Source: Celeribacter arenosi
GTDB taxonomy: Bacteria; Pseudomonadota; Alphaproteobacteria; Rhodobacterales; Rhodobacteraceae
Direction: 5' to 3'
DNA: 64,000 nucleotides
Assembly: GCF_039539485.1 (NCBI RefSeq)
Contig: NZ_BAABDF010000007.1
Coordinates: forward strand, 930,001 to 994,000
This document shows positions 8,653 through 16,738 of the stretch, one piece after another. The number at the start of each line of letters is the position of its first letter. The first letter of the stretch is position 1. A model generated the notes under the pieces. The model was not told the origin of the DNA. It saw nothing but the letters and a program-made list of their open reading frames with translations, and did not search any database. Made by a program: the position numbers and the translations under genes.

Positions 8653-9282
8653 TCAGGAGGTGGCGCGTTTCACGCTACCTCTGCGCGCGGCCCTTTGCGC
8701 CGCCATGACCGACCGGATCCAGAGCGCGGCGATCAACGCGACCACAATTGCCACGAGCAGGCCGATCACATCGCCAAGGATCTCTGCGACGGTGGCCACA
8801 GACCCCGAAAAAGCATAGCCGAGCCAGACATAGAGGTTGACCCAAATCGCCTCACCCAGAATGTCCCAGACTGTGAAACGGCGCCATTGGAGGCGCGTGG
8901 CGCCCGCCACGATGTTCACATAGGGGCCGAGCGGGGCGAGGGCCCATGTTGAAAAGAACACGCCGATGCCACCGCGTTCGTCGACCAGTTTGCGCGCCCG
9001 CGCGACAACCGCACGCCGTGACGGCGCGCGTTCAAGGCGTTCGATGACGGGGGCGCCGCCAAATCGTCCCACCATATATCCGGCCTGATCTCCCAATACC
9101 GCGCCGGCAAAGGTCGCTGCGAGCAGGGGGGGGATCGAAATGTCTCCCGCGGCGGCCAATGCGCCCGCCGTCAACATCATCAGAGAGGTCGGGATCGGGA
9201 CGAGCAGACAGGATAGGAACGCGGAGATGAACACCGCCCATGTGCCGTAACTGCCGACAAGTGCGAGGAATTGATCGGTCAT
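8653..9282 (-). CDS. DedA-family inner-membrane protein (209 aa)
   Basis: Four or five hydrophobic segments and the VTT/SNARE-associated layout: a re-entrant N-terminal segment FLSCLLVPIPTSLMM, GDQAGYMVGRFGG (the DedA G-D-xxGY motif), and a C-terminal pair of membrane helices. DedA proteins are lipid-carrier or phospholipid transporters. The usual arginine-bearing segment (like FxRxxPxxR) reads FFSTWALAPLGPYVN, so both arginines are missing. This points to a divergent subfamily. The start overlaps the downstream stop of the 9279 gene (ATGA), so the two are coupled. Confidence 0.85.
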   Translation of the reverse strand: MTDQFLALVGSYGTWAVFISAFLSCLLVPIPTSLMMLTAGALAAAGDISIPPLLAATFAGAVLGDQAGYMVGRFGGAPVIERLERAPSRRAVVARARKLVDERGGIGVFFSTWALAPLGPYVNIVAGATRLQWRRFTVWDILGEAIWVNLYVWLGYAFSGSVATVAEILGDVIGLLVAIVVALIAALWIRSVMAAQRAARRGSVKRATS

Positions 9283-9659
9283 GGACGCTTTGCCCCGTTT
9301 CCACGCTCGGGGCGGTTCTCACGAAAGTCTTCAACGGCAACGCGCGCGGCCTCGACCAACGTCTCTACGGGAACGTCGCGCAAATGGGCGATATCAATGA
9401 GGTTCATAGGGCCTTTGGGGGGCGGCATCGGCGCGCCGACAGCCTCCAGCACAATCTCGGGGGGCACGTGCCAGCTATGGGCGATATACCCCGGCGTCAT
9501 CCATGGCTCGATGGGCTGTTGGCGGCTCTCGGCCCCATGCCAGTAGAACCAAAATGCCAAGCTGCGCACCGTGAAAAAGCCCGCCATCGCAATCGACAGC
9601 ACGAGCACAACAGTGGCAATCGGGGCCGCTCTCCAGAACCGGCGCAAACGAGTGAACAT
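9279..9659 (-). CDS. Hypothetical single-pass membrane protein (126 aa)
   Basis: One membrane helix near the N-terminus (IATVVLVLSIAMAGFFTV) preceded by arginines (RLRRFWR), so the bulk is probably periplasmic. The soluble part has IEPWMTPGYIAHSWHVPPE and a C-terminal helix (VETLVEAARVAVEDFREN). It is upstream of and overlaps the DedA-family gene by 4 bp (ATGA), so the two are probably made together and may act together. No known domain recognised. Confidence 0.7.
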   Translation of the reverse strand: MFTRLRRFWRAAPIATVVLVLSIAMAGFFTVRSLAFWFYWHGAESRQQPIEPWMTPGYIAHSWHVPPEIVLEAVGAPMPPPKGPMNLIDIAHLRDVPVETLVEAARVAVEDFRENRPERGNGAKRP

Positions 9660-9721
9660 AAAGATGGGCCTCTTTTTACCGCCGCTCTCGCGACCTTATA
9701 CGCCCAAAGGCGAAAATTCCG

Positions 9722-10906
9722 TCACTTTCCAAGTATCTTCATGCCGCGCTCCAACCCGTTCAGGGTGAGCGGCACCATGCGGTTCTCGAAAATCTCCCCG
9801 ATCATCCTGATTGACGGCGTGTAGCCCCAATGGGCCTCGGGCACCGGATTGATCCACATGTGATCGGGCCATGTCGCGCAGGCCCGCCGCAGCCAGACCT
9901 CGCCGGCCTCCGCGTTCCAATGCTCGTTCGCCCCACCGGGCATGGCGACCTCATAGGGGCTCATCGATGCATCGCCCACAAAGACCGCTTTGTAATCGCG
10001 ACCGAAGGTGTTGAGCACATCCCTCGTGGCGGTCTGTTCGGTCCAGCGCCGTTTGTTGTCGCGCCACACGCCCTCGTAGAGGCAGTTGTGGAAATAATAT
10101 GTCTCGAGGTGTTTGAACTCGGATCGCGCGGCAGAGAATAATTCCTCTACCACACGGACGTGATCGTCCATGGAGCCGCCGATGTCGAAGAACATGACGA
10201 CCTTGACCGCATTGCGCCGCTCGGAGCGGGTTTTCACGTCGAGATACCCGTGTTGCGCAGAGGACCTGACCGTGCCGTCAAGGTCGAGCTCTTCATGCGC
10301 CCCATCGCGCGCCCATTTGCGCAGCCTCTTCATCGCCATCTTGATGTTTCGGGTGCCGATTTCCACGTCATCGGCCAGATTGCGGAATTCCCGTTTGTCC
10401 CACACTTTGACCGCGCGGCGATGGCGCGATGTGTCCTGACCGATCCGGATGCCTTCGGGGTTGGATCCATAGGCGCCAAAGGGCGATGTGCCGCCGGTGC
10501 CGATCCATTTATTGCCACCCTGATGGCGCCCCTTTTGTTCCTCGAGCCGCTTCTTGAGCGTCTCCATGAGGGCGTCAAACCCACCCAGTCGCTCGATCTC
10601 TTCGAGTTCCTCGGCCGACAGAAATTTCTCTGCCTCGCGGCGCAGCCAATCCTCCGGGAGATCGAGTGCATTTAAGACATCTTCTGAAGAAATTGCTTCA
10701 AGCCCTTCAAAGGATTTGGAAAAGGCTCGATCAAAGCGGTCGATGAAGCGTTCGTCTTTGACCAATGTCGCGCGCGCGAGGTAGTAGAACGCCTCGGCGT
10801 CATAGGTGACAAGACCCGCTTTCATCGCCTCTAGAAACGACAGAAATTCCCGCAGCGAAACCGGCACGCCATCTTTGCGCAATTGCTCAAAGAACGGCAG
10901 GAACAT
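9722..10906 (-). CDS. vWA-domain protein (CoxE/YehP-like), partner of MoxR ATPase
   Basis: 394 residues. The C-terminal half is a von Willebrand A fold with a MIDAS-like motif VMFFDIGGSMDDH, a D-x-G-x-S variant of the usual D-x-S-x-S, near residue 240. The N-terminal half is helical and charged. Such proteins work with MoxR AAA+ ATPases to load metal or assemble complexes. The MoxR gene is three genes upstream on the same strand. It starts 3 bp after the stop of the 54-residue membrane gene, so the four genes look like one operon. Confidence 0.85.
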   Translation of the reverse strand: MFLPFFEQLRKDGVPVSLREFLSFLEAMKAGLVTYDAEAFYYLARATLVKDERFIDRFDRAFSKSFEGLEAISSEDVLNALDLPEDWLRREAEKFLSAEELEEIERLGGFDALMETLKKRLEEQKGRHQGGNKWIGTGGTSPFGAYGSNPEGIRIGQDTSRHRRAVKVWDKREFRNLADDVEIGTRNIKMAMKRLRKWARDGAHEELDLDGTVRSSAQHGYLDVKTRSERRNAVKVVMFFDIGGSMDDHVRVVEELFSAARSEFKHLETYYFHNCLYEGVWRDNKRRWTEQTATRDVLNTFGRDYKAVFVGDASMSPYEVAMPGGANEHWNAEAGEVWLRRACATWPDHMWINPVPEAHWGYTPSIRMIGEIFENRMVPLTLNGLERGMKILGK

Positions 10907-10909
10907 GGG

Positions 10910-11074
10910 TTAGTTGAACCGGTCTACGAGGACCCCGAAAAAGAGCCCGAGGATGGAAAACAACAGCGCGTAGACCGCAATATATTGCAGTTTGTCGTTA
11001 CGGTCGCCGCCCCGTTTCGACGCGGTTCGCCATCCGACATAGCCGCCAAGTAGGGTCATAAGAATTGCGATCAA
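10910..11074 (-). CDS. 54-residue membrane protein, TTG start
   Basis: From a TTG at 11074 the product begins MIAILMTLLGGYVGW, has a short charged loop (RTASKRGGDRND), then a second hydrophobic stretch (YIAVYALLFSILGLFFGVLV) and ends DRFN. A strong ribosome site (GGAGAGAG) lies just before the TTG; an internal ATG at 11059 would give 49 residues and truncate the first membrane segment. It sits between the DUF2927 and vWA genes, with gaps of 33 and 3 bp. No family recognised; two membrane passes inferred. Confidence 0.65.
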   Translation of the reverse strand: MIAILMTLLGGYVGWRTASKRGGDRNDKLQYIAVYALLFSILGLFFGVLVDRFN

Positions 11075-11107
11075 AGTTCTCTCTCCGTCACCATCGTGAT
11101 GCGCGAT

Positions 11108-12454
11108 CTAGCGCGCAAGGCCGCTGATTTCGACCACCCGCGCGCGGATCGCCGCGTCAGAGCCAAACCCATATCGCGCCCAGCCCAAACTGTCGAGACG
11201 CACAGCACGCGCCTCGCCGGGGCGTCCCAATCCGTCCAATGCCGCCGCCTGCGTCAATCCCAACGTGGCCAAAAGGGCTGCGTTCTGGGCGTTTCGCGCC
11301 GCCGGAATTGCGCGGGCGGCGGTGCGTTCGGCGTCGGCATAGTCGCGTTCTGCCAAGGCAAGCGCGGCCAGTTGCATGGCCACATGCGACTCCTGAATGT
11401 CACCCCCGTGGCGCGCATAAAGGGCCTTTGCGCTCAACAATGCCTCGCGCGCCGCATCACGATCCGCCCCGAGCGACAAACGCCCGATGAGGAACCATGC
11501 AAATGCGATGCGCCCGTCGTCCCAACCCCGATCCTGCGCATAGCGTAGCGCGCGGGCGGCGGCGGCCCGACGTTGGTCGGTCGCAGTGCCTGACATGGCG
11601 CGCTGGATGTCTTCGACCCACGACTGTGGCGTTGGCGATATGCGCCGTGACCCCATGCCTTCACCGCGCGGGTTCAGTCGGGCCAGAACGGTCGGCAGCG
11701 CGCGCGCGACCTCGGCGCGACTCATCCCGTTTCGCAGGTCGGGCGCGTAGGTCACGCGCAGCATCAACATGTCAAAACCGGTCAAAACCGAGTGCATATT
11801 GTCGTCGTTGAACACGGAGTCCGTCAGGCGGTAGAGATCATTGAGGGGCCCGAGCGCCTGTGCCAGTTCCTCGTGCAGGCAATCGCGCGCTTCTTGGGGC
11901 GGGCTGTCTTCGGGTAGGAAAATGGCCAGTTGGCGACGCTCGGTGACGCGGGTCCATGACACCGCTGCGCGCCGTGCGCTGCGAAACTCCGACCAAGAAC
12001 CCACATTTGGCGCGACGATGCAGGCGGTATTGGGCGCGCGTTGCGCCAGTTCGCGGGCTGGCACCGTCTCAATGGAAATGACCGCGGGGCGGTCGGACGC
12101 AACCACAGTGATATCGATCCCTGCCTCCCGCGCCAGCCGCATGCGCAGCCCGTCCAGATCGGCCCGCAGTGTCGGGATGCGCCCCGCGTCAAGCACGCGC
12201 AACGTGATCGGCCCCTCAATGCGCGTGAACCGTTCCAGCGCGACCCCGTTTTCCAGATTGAACGACAGGTCGATGAAATCGCGCGCGAGCTCTGCGTTCG
12301 AACGCGTGACGGGGGCAGGGGTGAACGCCCTGAACTGCGCCATTGCGGGCAAGTCCAGCGCAGCCCCGTTTGCGGGAACCTCGCGCGTGCTCGGCACGCA
12401 GGCGCTTAGTGATGTCAGGGCGAGGAGGGCGCAAATGGCGCGGGCAAATATCAT
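11108..12454 (-). CDS. DUF2927-domain lipoprotein (448 aa)
   Basis: A lipoprotein signal (ALLALTSLSAC) gives a lipidated Cys at about residue 19. The DUF2927 region contains CLHEELAQALGPLNDLY and SVFNDDNMHSVLTGFD at about 195-235, with a His-Glu pair reminiscent of metal sites. The last 150 residues are helical and alanine-rich, like tetratricopeptide hairpins (REALLSAKALYARHGG, ALAERDYADAERTAA). The start overlaps the MoxR stop (ATGA). It probably sits in the envelope. Biochemical role unknown; its operon with MoxR and vWA suggests assembly or quality control. Confidence 0.82.
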   Translation of the reverse strand: MIFARAICALLALTSLSACVPSTREVPANGAALDLPAMAQFRAFTPAPVTRSNAELARDFIDLSFNLENGVALERFTRIEGPITLRVLDAGRIPTLRADLDGLRMRLAREAGIDITVVASDRPAVISIETVPARELAQRAPNTACIVAPNVGSWSEFRSARRAAVSWTRVTERRQLAIFLPEDSPPQEARDCLHEELAQALGPLNDLYRLTDSVFNDDNMHSVLTGFDMLMLRVTYAPDLRNGMSRAEVARALPTVLARLNPRGEGMGSRRISPTPQSWVEDIQRAMSGTATDQRRAAAARALRYAQDRGWDDGRIAFAWFLIGRLSLGADRDAAREALLSAKALYARHGGDIQESHVAMQLAALALAERDYADAERTAARAIPAARNAQNAALLATLGLTQAAALDGLGRPGEARAVRLDSLGWARYGFGSDAAIRARVVEISGLAR

Positions 12455-13293
12455 CGCCCGTCACGCCGCGCCATGAAAGCGAGGCGTTCGAAAAGCGCGA
12501 CGTCCTGTTCGTTCTTGAGCAAGGCACCGTGCAGTTTGGGCAAGGCATTTGCACCGTCTCGCGCGAGGTCTTCGGGCGTGAGATCTTCGGCCAGCAGAAG
12601 TTTGAGCCAATCGAGAACCTCGGAGGTCGACGGCTTTTTCTTGAGCCCCGGCGTGTCGCGGATCTCGTAGAACTGGGTCAGGGCGGTCGTCAAAAGGCGC
12701 TCTTTGATGTCGGGAAAGTGAACAGAAACAATCTGTTTGAGCGTCTGAGCGTCCGGAAAGCGGATGTAGTGGAAAAAGCAACGGCGCAGAAAAGCGTCCG
12801 GCAATTCCTTTTCGTTATTCGAGGTAATGATGACGATTGGGCGATGCTTGGCGCGGATCGTCTCACCTGTCTCGTAGACGTGGAACTCCATGCGGTCGAG
12901 TTCCTGCAAAAGGTCATTCGGGAACTCGATATCGGCCTTGTCCACCTCGTCGATCAGCAACACAACACGGGCGTCGGATGTAAAGGCCTGCCAGAGTTTT
13001 CCTCTTTTAATATAATGCTTTACGTCCTCAACGCGCGGATCGCCCAACTGGCTATCGCGCAGGCGCGACACGGCGTCGTATTCGTAGAGCCCCTGCTGTG
13101 CGCGGGTGGTCGATTTGATGTTCCATTCGACAAATTCCAACCCCAGATGCGTCGCCACCTGACGTGCCAGTTCCGTCTTGCCGGTGCCGGGCTCGCCCTT
13201 GACCAACAGGGGGCGCTCTAGCGTCACGGCCGCATTGACCGCGACCGTTAGATCGGGTGGGGCGATATAGGTTGTGGTGGATGAAAATGACAT
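12451..13293 (-). CDS. MoxR-family AAA+ ATPase (280 aa)
   Basis: Walker A is VKGEPGTGKTELARQ and Walker B is VVLLIDEVDKAD, followed by a sensor-1 region VIITSNNEKELPDAFLRR. The C-terminal lid carries LGxKKKPSTSE-type residues. I chose the ATG at 13293 (MSFSSTTTY) over an upstream in-frame TTG at 13323. MoxR ATPases remodel partner complexes together with vWA proteins; the partner here is at 9722. It is the first gene of a four-gene operon and diverges from dksA. Confidence 0.93.
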   Translation of the reverse strand: MSFSSTTTYIAPPDLTVAVNAAVTLERPLLVKGEPGTGKTELARQVATHLGLEFVEWNIKSTTRAQQGLYEYDAVSRLRDSQLGDPRVEDVKHYIKRGKLWQAFTSDARVVLLIDEVDKADIEFPNDLLQELDRMEFHVYETGETIRAKHRPIVIITSNNEKELPDAFLRRCFFHYIRFPDAQTLKQIVSVHFPDIKERLLTTALTQFYEIRDTPGLKKKPSTSEVLDWLKLLLAEDLTPEDLARDGANALPKLHGALLKNEQDVALFERLAFMARRDGR

Positions 13294-13339
13294 GTTGTCA
13301 GAGCCTTGTGGTGGGAAAATCAATGGGCGACCGGCGTTG

Positions 13340-13358
13340 TGTATTAGTTAGGAATACA
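13340..13358. repeat. Short inverted repeat between divergent MoxR and dksA genes
   Basis: TGTATT and AATACA are exact inverted arms separated by 7 bp, in the 130-bp gap between the two divergent genes. It may be an operator, but only the symmetry supports this. Confidence 0.3.
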
Positions 13359-13423
13359 AGGCACATCTAGTAGTGACAATCCCGTGCTGACGCGCTAAAC
13401 GGGCGGCCAAAGGAGGACCCCAA

Positions 13424-13897
13424 ATGGCAGAAAACGCAAATGAGGGTGTCCATGACGGAGCAGTGGGGAGCACGATGAAAGCAGAAGTATTTCTGTCCGA
13501 CGATTACCGTCCAGCTGATGACGAACCATTTATGAATGAGCGTCAGCTCGAATATTTTCGCCGCAAACTGGTCAATTGGAAGGCCGAGTTGCAGGACGAA
13601 AACCGGCACACCATTGAAGGCCTTCAGGACGGCACCCGAAACATTCCCGACATCACCGACCGTGCATCCGAGGAAACCGATCGCGCCCTCGAATTGCGCA
13701 CGCGGGATCGTCAGCGCAAGCTGGTGACCAAAATCGACGCGGCCCTGCGCCGGATCGAAGAGGGTGAATACGGGTATTGCGAAAAGACGGGCGAGCCGAT
13801 TTCTCTCAAACGTCTGGACGCTCGTCCAATCGCGACCATGACGCTTGAGGCGCAAGAACGCCACGAGCGCCGCGAGAAGGTTCATCGCGACGACTGA
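13424..13897 (+). CDS. dksA: RNA-polymerase-binding transcription factor DksA, zinc-finger cysteines largely lost
   Basis: DksA binds the secondary channel of RNA polymerase and with ppGpp tunes stringent-response promoters. The coiled-coil tip keeps the key residues (D79 and A81 in DITDRASEE). Of the four zinc cysteines of E. coli DksA only C119 remains (YCEKTGEP); the others read T122, T140 and A143. Alphaproteobacterial DksA is known to lack most of them. AGGAGG precedes the ATG at 13424. A second in-frame ATG at 13475 (MKAEVFL) also has a good site (GGGGAG) and matches the usual family start, so two forms are possible. A terminator follows. Confidence 0.95.
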   Translation: MAENANEGVHDGAVGSTMKAEVFLSDDYRPADDEPFMNERQLEYFRRKLVNWKAELQDENRHTIEGLQDGTRNIPDITDRASEETDRALELRTRDRQRKLVTKIDAALRRIEEGEYGYCEKTGEPISLKRLDARPIATMTLEAQERHERREKVHRDD

Positions 13898-13950
13898 TCG
13901 GTGCCTGATAGGCGTCAATTCGTCCCGATGACGGAACGGTAAAAACATGA

Positions 13951-13983
13951 AAAAACACCGGTGCCAAAGCGCCGGTGTTTTTC
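13951..13983 (+). terminator. Intrinsic terminator after dksA
   Basis: AAAACACCGG and CCGGTGTTTT pair around TGC-CAAA-GCG, ending in a T-run. It lies about 55 bp after the dksA stop and just before the monooxygenase gene, so the two are separate transcripts. Confidence 0.85.
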
Positions 13984-14016
13984 GTCCGGCAGGGCGCAGC
14001 GAAAAGGGGAGCCGAT

Positions 14017-15177
14017 ATGCTTATCGGTCAGGACATCGGCATACTCGGAGGCGGTGTGGCAGGCCTCGCGGTTGCCCGCGCGATCGCTCTGCGCGGCGCA
14101 AAGGTCACGCTCTATGAGCGCGCGCCCGAGATTGCGGAAGTCGGTGCGGGTCTGCAGATCACCCCCAATGGTGCACGCGTCCTCGCTGCACTAGGCTTGG
14201 ATGCGCCGTCGCGCGCCATGCGATCGCGCGCTGTCCGTTTGATGGATGGCTATCTGGGCACCGATGTTCTGACGCTCGATTTTGCGCGTTTCCGCCCGCA
14301 GTCCGATTTCCTGCTCATGCATCGCGCGGACCTCATCGCCCTGTTGGAAGAGGGCGCGCGCGAGGCGGGTGTCGATATCCGTTTGGGCCACGATGTGCGC
14401 GCGATCGATGAAGAGGCAGATGACGTCACGCTGACTTTCCAGATGGGGGGAAAGGCGCGGCATGACGTGGTGCTCGGCGCGGATGGGCTGCACTCCATTC
14501 TGCGTCCGATGCTGAACGGGCCTGAGAAAGCGTTTTTCACCGGCCAAACAGCATGGCGGGCCACGGTGCCCGCGATGGGCACCGAAGAACCGGTCGCGAT
14601 GGTGCATATGGCCGCCGGTCGCCACGTCGTCACCTATCCGTTGCGCGACGCCTCGCTGGTCAACATCGTCGCCGTCGAAGAACGCCCAGAATGGTCCGAC
14701 GAAGGGTGGCACCATGCAGGCGATGTCTCGCAGATGATGTCGCATTTCACCAATTTCTGCCCAGGTGTCAAAGGGCTGCTGTCACGGGTTGAAGAGGTCT
14801 CGCGCTGGGGGCTTTTCCGCCATCCCGTCGCACGAAAATGGCATTCGCAGCGCTGTGCCTTGCTAGGCGACGCGGCCCATCCAACGCTCCCCTTTCTGGC
14901 ACAGGGCGCGAATATGGCGTTGGAGGATGCATGGGTGCTCTCCGATTGCCTCGCGACCCTGCCGCTCGATCAGGCGCTGGTGGCTTATCAGGCGAAACGC
15001 CATGCGCGTGTCGAACGAGTCATTGGTGCCGCCAACGCAAATGCGCGCAACTACCACCTGTCTGGGGTGGCGCGAACGCTGGCGCATACGGCTCTGCGCG
15101 CGACCGGAAAAATTGCGCCAAAACAGGTGGTTGAACGTTTCGCATGGCTCTACGACTTTGATGTTACCGCCGGTTAG
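14017..15177 (+). CDS. FAD-dependent aromatic-type monooxygenase (salicylate/6-hydroxynicotinate hydroxylase-like)
   Basis: 386 residues from the ATG at 14017, which has AGGGGAG upstream. Group A flavin monooxygenase signatures: the FAD-binding GILGGGVAGLAVARAI at the N-terminus, the NADPH-linked LGADGLHS in the middle, and LLGDAAHPTLPFLAQGANM near residue 290. These enzymes hydroxylate aromatic or heteroaromatic rings using NAD(P)H and O2. The substrate cannot be told from the sequence, and the neighbours (dksA, tpiA) give no help. Confidence 0.88.
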   Translation: MLIGQDIGILGGGVAGLAVARAIALRGAKVTLYERAPEIAEVGAGLQITPNGARVLAALGLDAPSRAMRSRAVRLMDGYLGTDVLTLDFARFRPQSDFLLMHRADLIALLEEGAREAGVDIRLGHDVRAIDEEADDVTLTFQMGGKARHDVVLGADGLHSILRPMLNGPEKAFFTGQTAWRATVPAMGTEEPVAMVHMAAGRHVVTYPLRDASLVNIVAVEERPEWSDEGWHHAGDVSQMMSHFTNFCPGVKGLLSRVEEVSRWGLFRHPVARKWHSQRCALLGDAAHPTLPFLAQGANMALEDAWVLSDCLATLPLDQALVAYQAKRHARVERVIGAANANARNYHLSGVARTLAHTALRATGKIAPKQVVERFAWLYDFDVTAG

Positions 15178-15211
15178 TCCCGGCGATCACACCCGTTTCT
15201 GACCTGCGCCC

Positions 15212-15958
15212 TCAGGCGTCCTGAAGCGCACTCACAATGCCCGAGAAATCAGCCGCCTTGAGCGATGCCCCTCCAACCAATGCGCCGTCTACATTCGACG
15301 TCGCAAAGATTTCGGCGGCATTTGATGGCTTGACAGAGCCGCCGTATAGGAGCGGCACAGTGTCCGCGCCGCCGCCAAAACGCGCGGTGAGGGTGGCGCG
15401 CATGTCGTCATGAACTTCGCCGATCTGTTCGAGCGTAGGAACCTTTCCCGTGCCAATGGCCCAGACCGGTTCATAGGCGACGACGAGGCGCGACAGGTCG
15501 ATCCCGTCGGGCAGGGACCCTGCGAGTTGGGCGCGGATCACGTCGAGCGTTTCGCCCGCCTCGCGCTGCGCCAAAGTTTCACCCACACAGACAATCGCCG
15601 TCAGCCCGGCCTCCAGAGCCGCCACGGTTTTTGCGGCGACAATAGCATCGGTTTCGCCATGATCGGCGCGACGTTCGGAGTGGCCGAGGATCACATAGTC
15701 CGCACCCGCATCGACGAGCATCTGCGCCGACACATCGCCGGTATGGGCGCCCGATGTGTTCATGTGGCAATCCTGACCGCCCACGGACACCTTTGTTCCT
15801 GTGAGCACATCGGCCATTGCTGTGACCAAAGTCGCAGGCGGGCACAAAAGGATGTCGATTGTGGGGGTCGGAAACATGTCAGCGAGCGTCTTTGCCTCGG
15901 CAAGGGACGCTTTGACGCCATTCATTTTCCAGTTTCCCGCCGCCAGTTTGCGTGTCAT
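15212..15958 (-). CDS. tpiA: Triosephosphate isomerase
   Basis: Interconverts dihydroxyacetone phosphate and glyceraldehyde-3-phosphate in glycolysis and gluconeogenesis. All catalytic elements are visible: Lys in AGNWKMNG, His in VILGHSERR, Glu in VVAYEPVWAIGTG, and the phosphate-binding LLYGGSVKPSN. The 248-residue length is typical. The ATG at 15958 (MTRKLAAGNW) has GGGAG upstream and fits the family start better than the ATG 15 bp earlier. It ends convergent with the monooxygenase. Confidence 0.97.
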   Translation of the reverse strand: MTRKLAAGNWKMNGVKASLAEAKTLADMFPTPTIDILLCPPATLVTAMADVLTGTKVSVGGQDCHMNTSGAHTGDVSAQMLVDAGADYVILGHSERRADHGETDAIVAAKTVAALEAGLTAIVCVGETLAQREAGETLDVIRAQLAGSLPDGIDLSRLVVAYEPVWAIGTGKVPTLEQIGEVHDDMRATLTARFGGGADTVPLLYGGSVKPSNAAEIFATSNVDGALVGGASLKAADFSGIVSALQDA

Positions 15959-16055
15959 GTGCCTGTCTCCCAATGAAATTTCAGCCGCATCATTGCAGCC
16001 TGTTGCAGGCAGTCAACCATTGTCGAACGCGGGATGCTCTGATCTGGCGCAATGC

Positions 16056-16364
16056 CTAGAGGGCTGCGAGCGCGCGGCGGCCCCAATCGCTGGCCATTTC
16101 GGGATCATCAAGGGCGTCATCGGGCACCGTCCAATAGCCCATCGGACCGCGCGGGGTTATGAATTGCCGCGCGCCGGCGGCCTCCAACTCTGCGGCAAAG
16201 GGGCCTTTGGCCTTGAGATACACGGCACCTTCACTATCGAGGGACGCGAAAATGGTGCCCGCGTGGTAGATCGCCAAGCCGCCCATCATTTTGCGCGTGG
16301 TGATTTGGCCTAGCGGAGCAAAGAGGTCCTCCGCGCGGGCGATCATTTCAGGTGTGATGCTCAT
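16056..16364 (-). CDS. TfoX/Sxy-type N-terminal domain protein (102 aa), copy 2
   Basis: The TfoX N-terminal domain is recognisable: an ITPEMIARAEDLFAPLG start, KMMGGLAIYHAGTIFASL, AVYLKAKGPFAAELEAAG, and a GPMGYWTVPDDALDDPE end. There is no C-terminal DNA-joining half, so it is not a full Sxy competence activator. It overlaps the preceding TfoX-like gene by 4 bp (ATGA), and both follow an IscA-type gene. The two copies share the same pattern and arose by duplication. Function in this group is unknown. Confidence 0.82.
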   Translation of the reverse strand: MSITPEMIARAEDLFAPLGQITTRKMMGGLAIYHAGTIFASLDSEGAVYLKAKGPFAAELEAAGARQFITPRGPMGYWTVPDDALDDPEMASDWGRRALAAL

Positions 16365-16738
16365 GCGCGCGCGGCCTTTCGTGCCTTTTCTCGGCGCTTC
16401 TTTTGTGCGGCGGCGAGCGCCGGTGGATAGGACAGGCGTGCCCATTCGATGGCCTCATCGGGATCATCGGTCGCACTATCGGGCAGGGCCATCAGCGATG
16501 TGACGACCTGATCTCCCTTTGCCTTGGCATAGGTGAAGGGGCGTGCCCCGGCGGTTTCATAGGCCGCCCGCGTTGTCGCATCCGATTTCATCCAGATTGT
16601 GCCGCCAAGGATGCAGGCGAACATGACGTCGCCCTCAGCATAGAGCGCCGTGCCGCCAAACATTCCACCGGTTGAAATGTCGCCGAGATCCCCAAATAGG
16701 TCGCGCGCATGGGCGATCTGATCAGGGGAGGCGGGCAT
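16361..16738 (-). CDS. TfoX/Sxy-type N-terminal domain protein (125 aa), copy 1
   Basis: Starts MPASPDQIAHARDLFGDLG and carries GGMFGGTALYAEGDVMFAC, TIWMKSDATTRAAYETAG and a LPDSATDDPDEAIEWARL end, matching the TfoX N-terminal fold. A basic C-terminal tail (AAQKKRREKARKAARA) is extra compared with its neighbour and could bind nucleic acid. The start overlaps the IscA stop by 1 bp (TGATG) and the stop overlaps the next TfoX start by 4 bp, so all three genes are translated together. Confidence 0.82.
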   Translation of the reverse strand: MPASPDQIAHARDLFGDLGDISTGGMFGGTALYAEGDVMFACILGGTIWMKSDATTRAAYETAGARPFTYAKAKGDQVVTSLMALPDSATDDPDEAIEWARLSYPPALAAAQKKRREKARKAARA

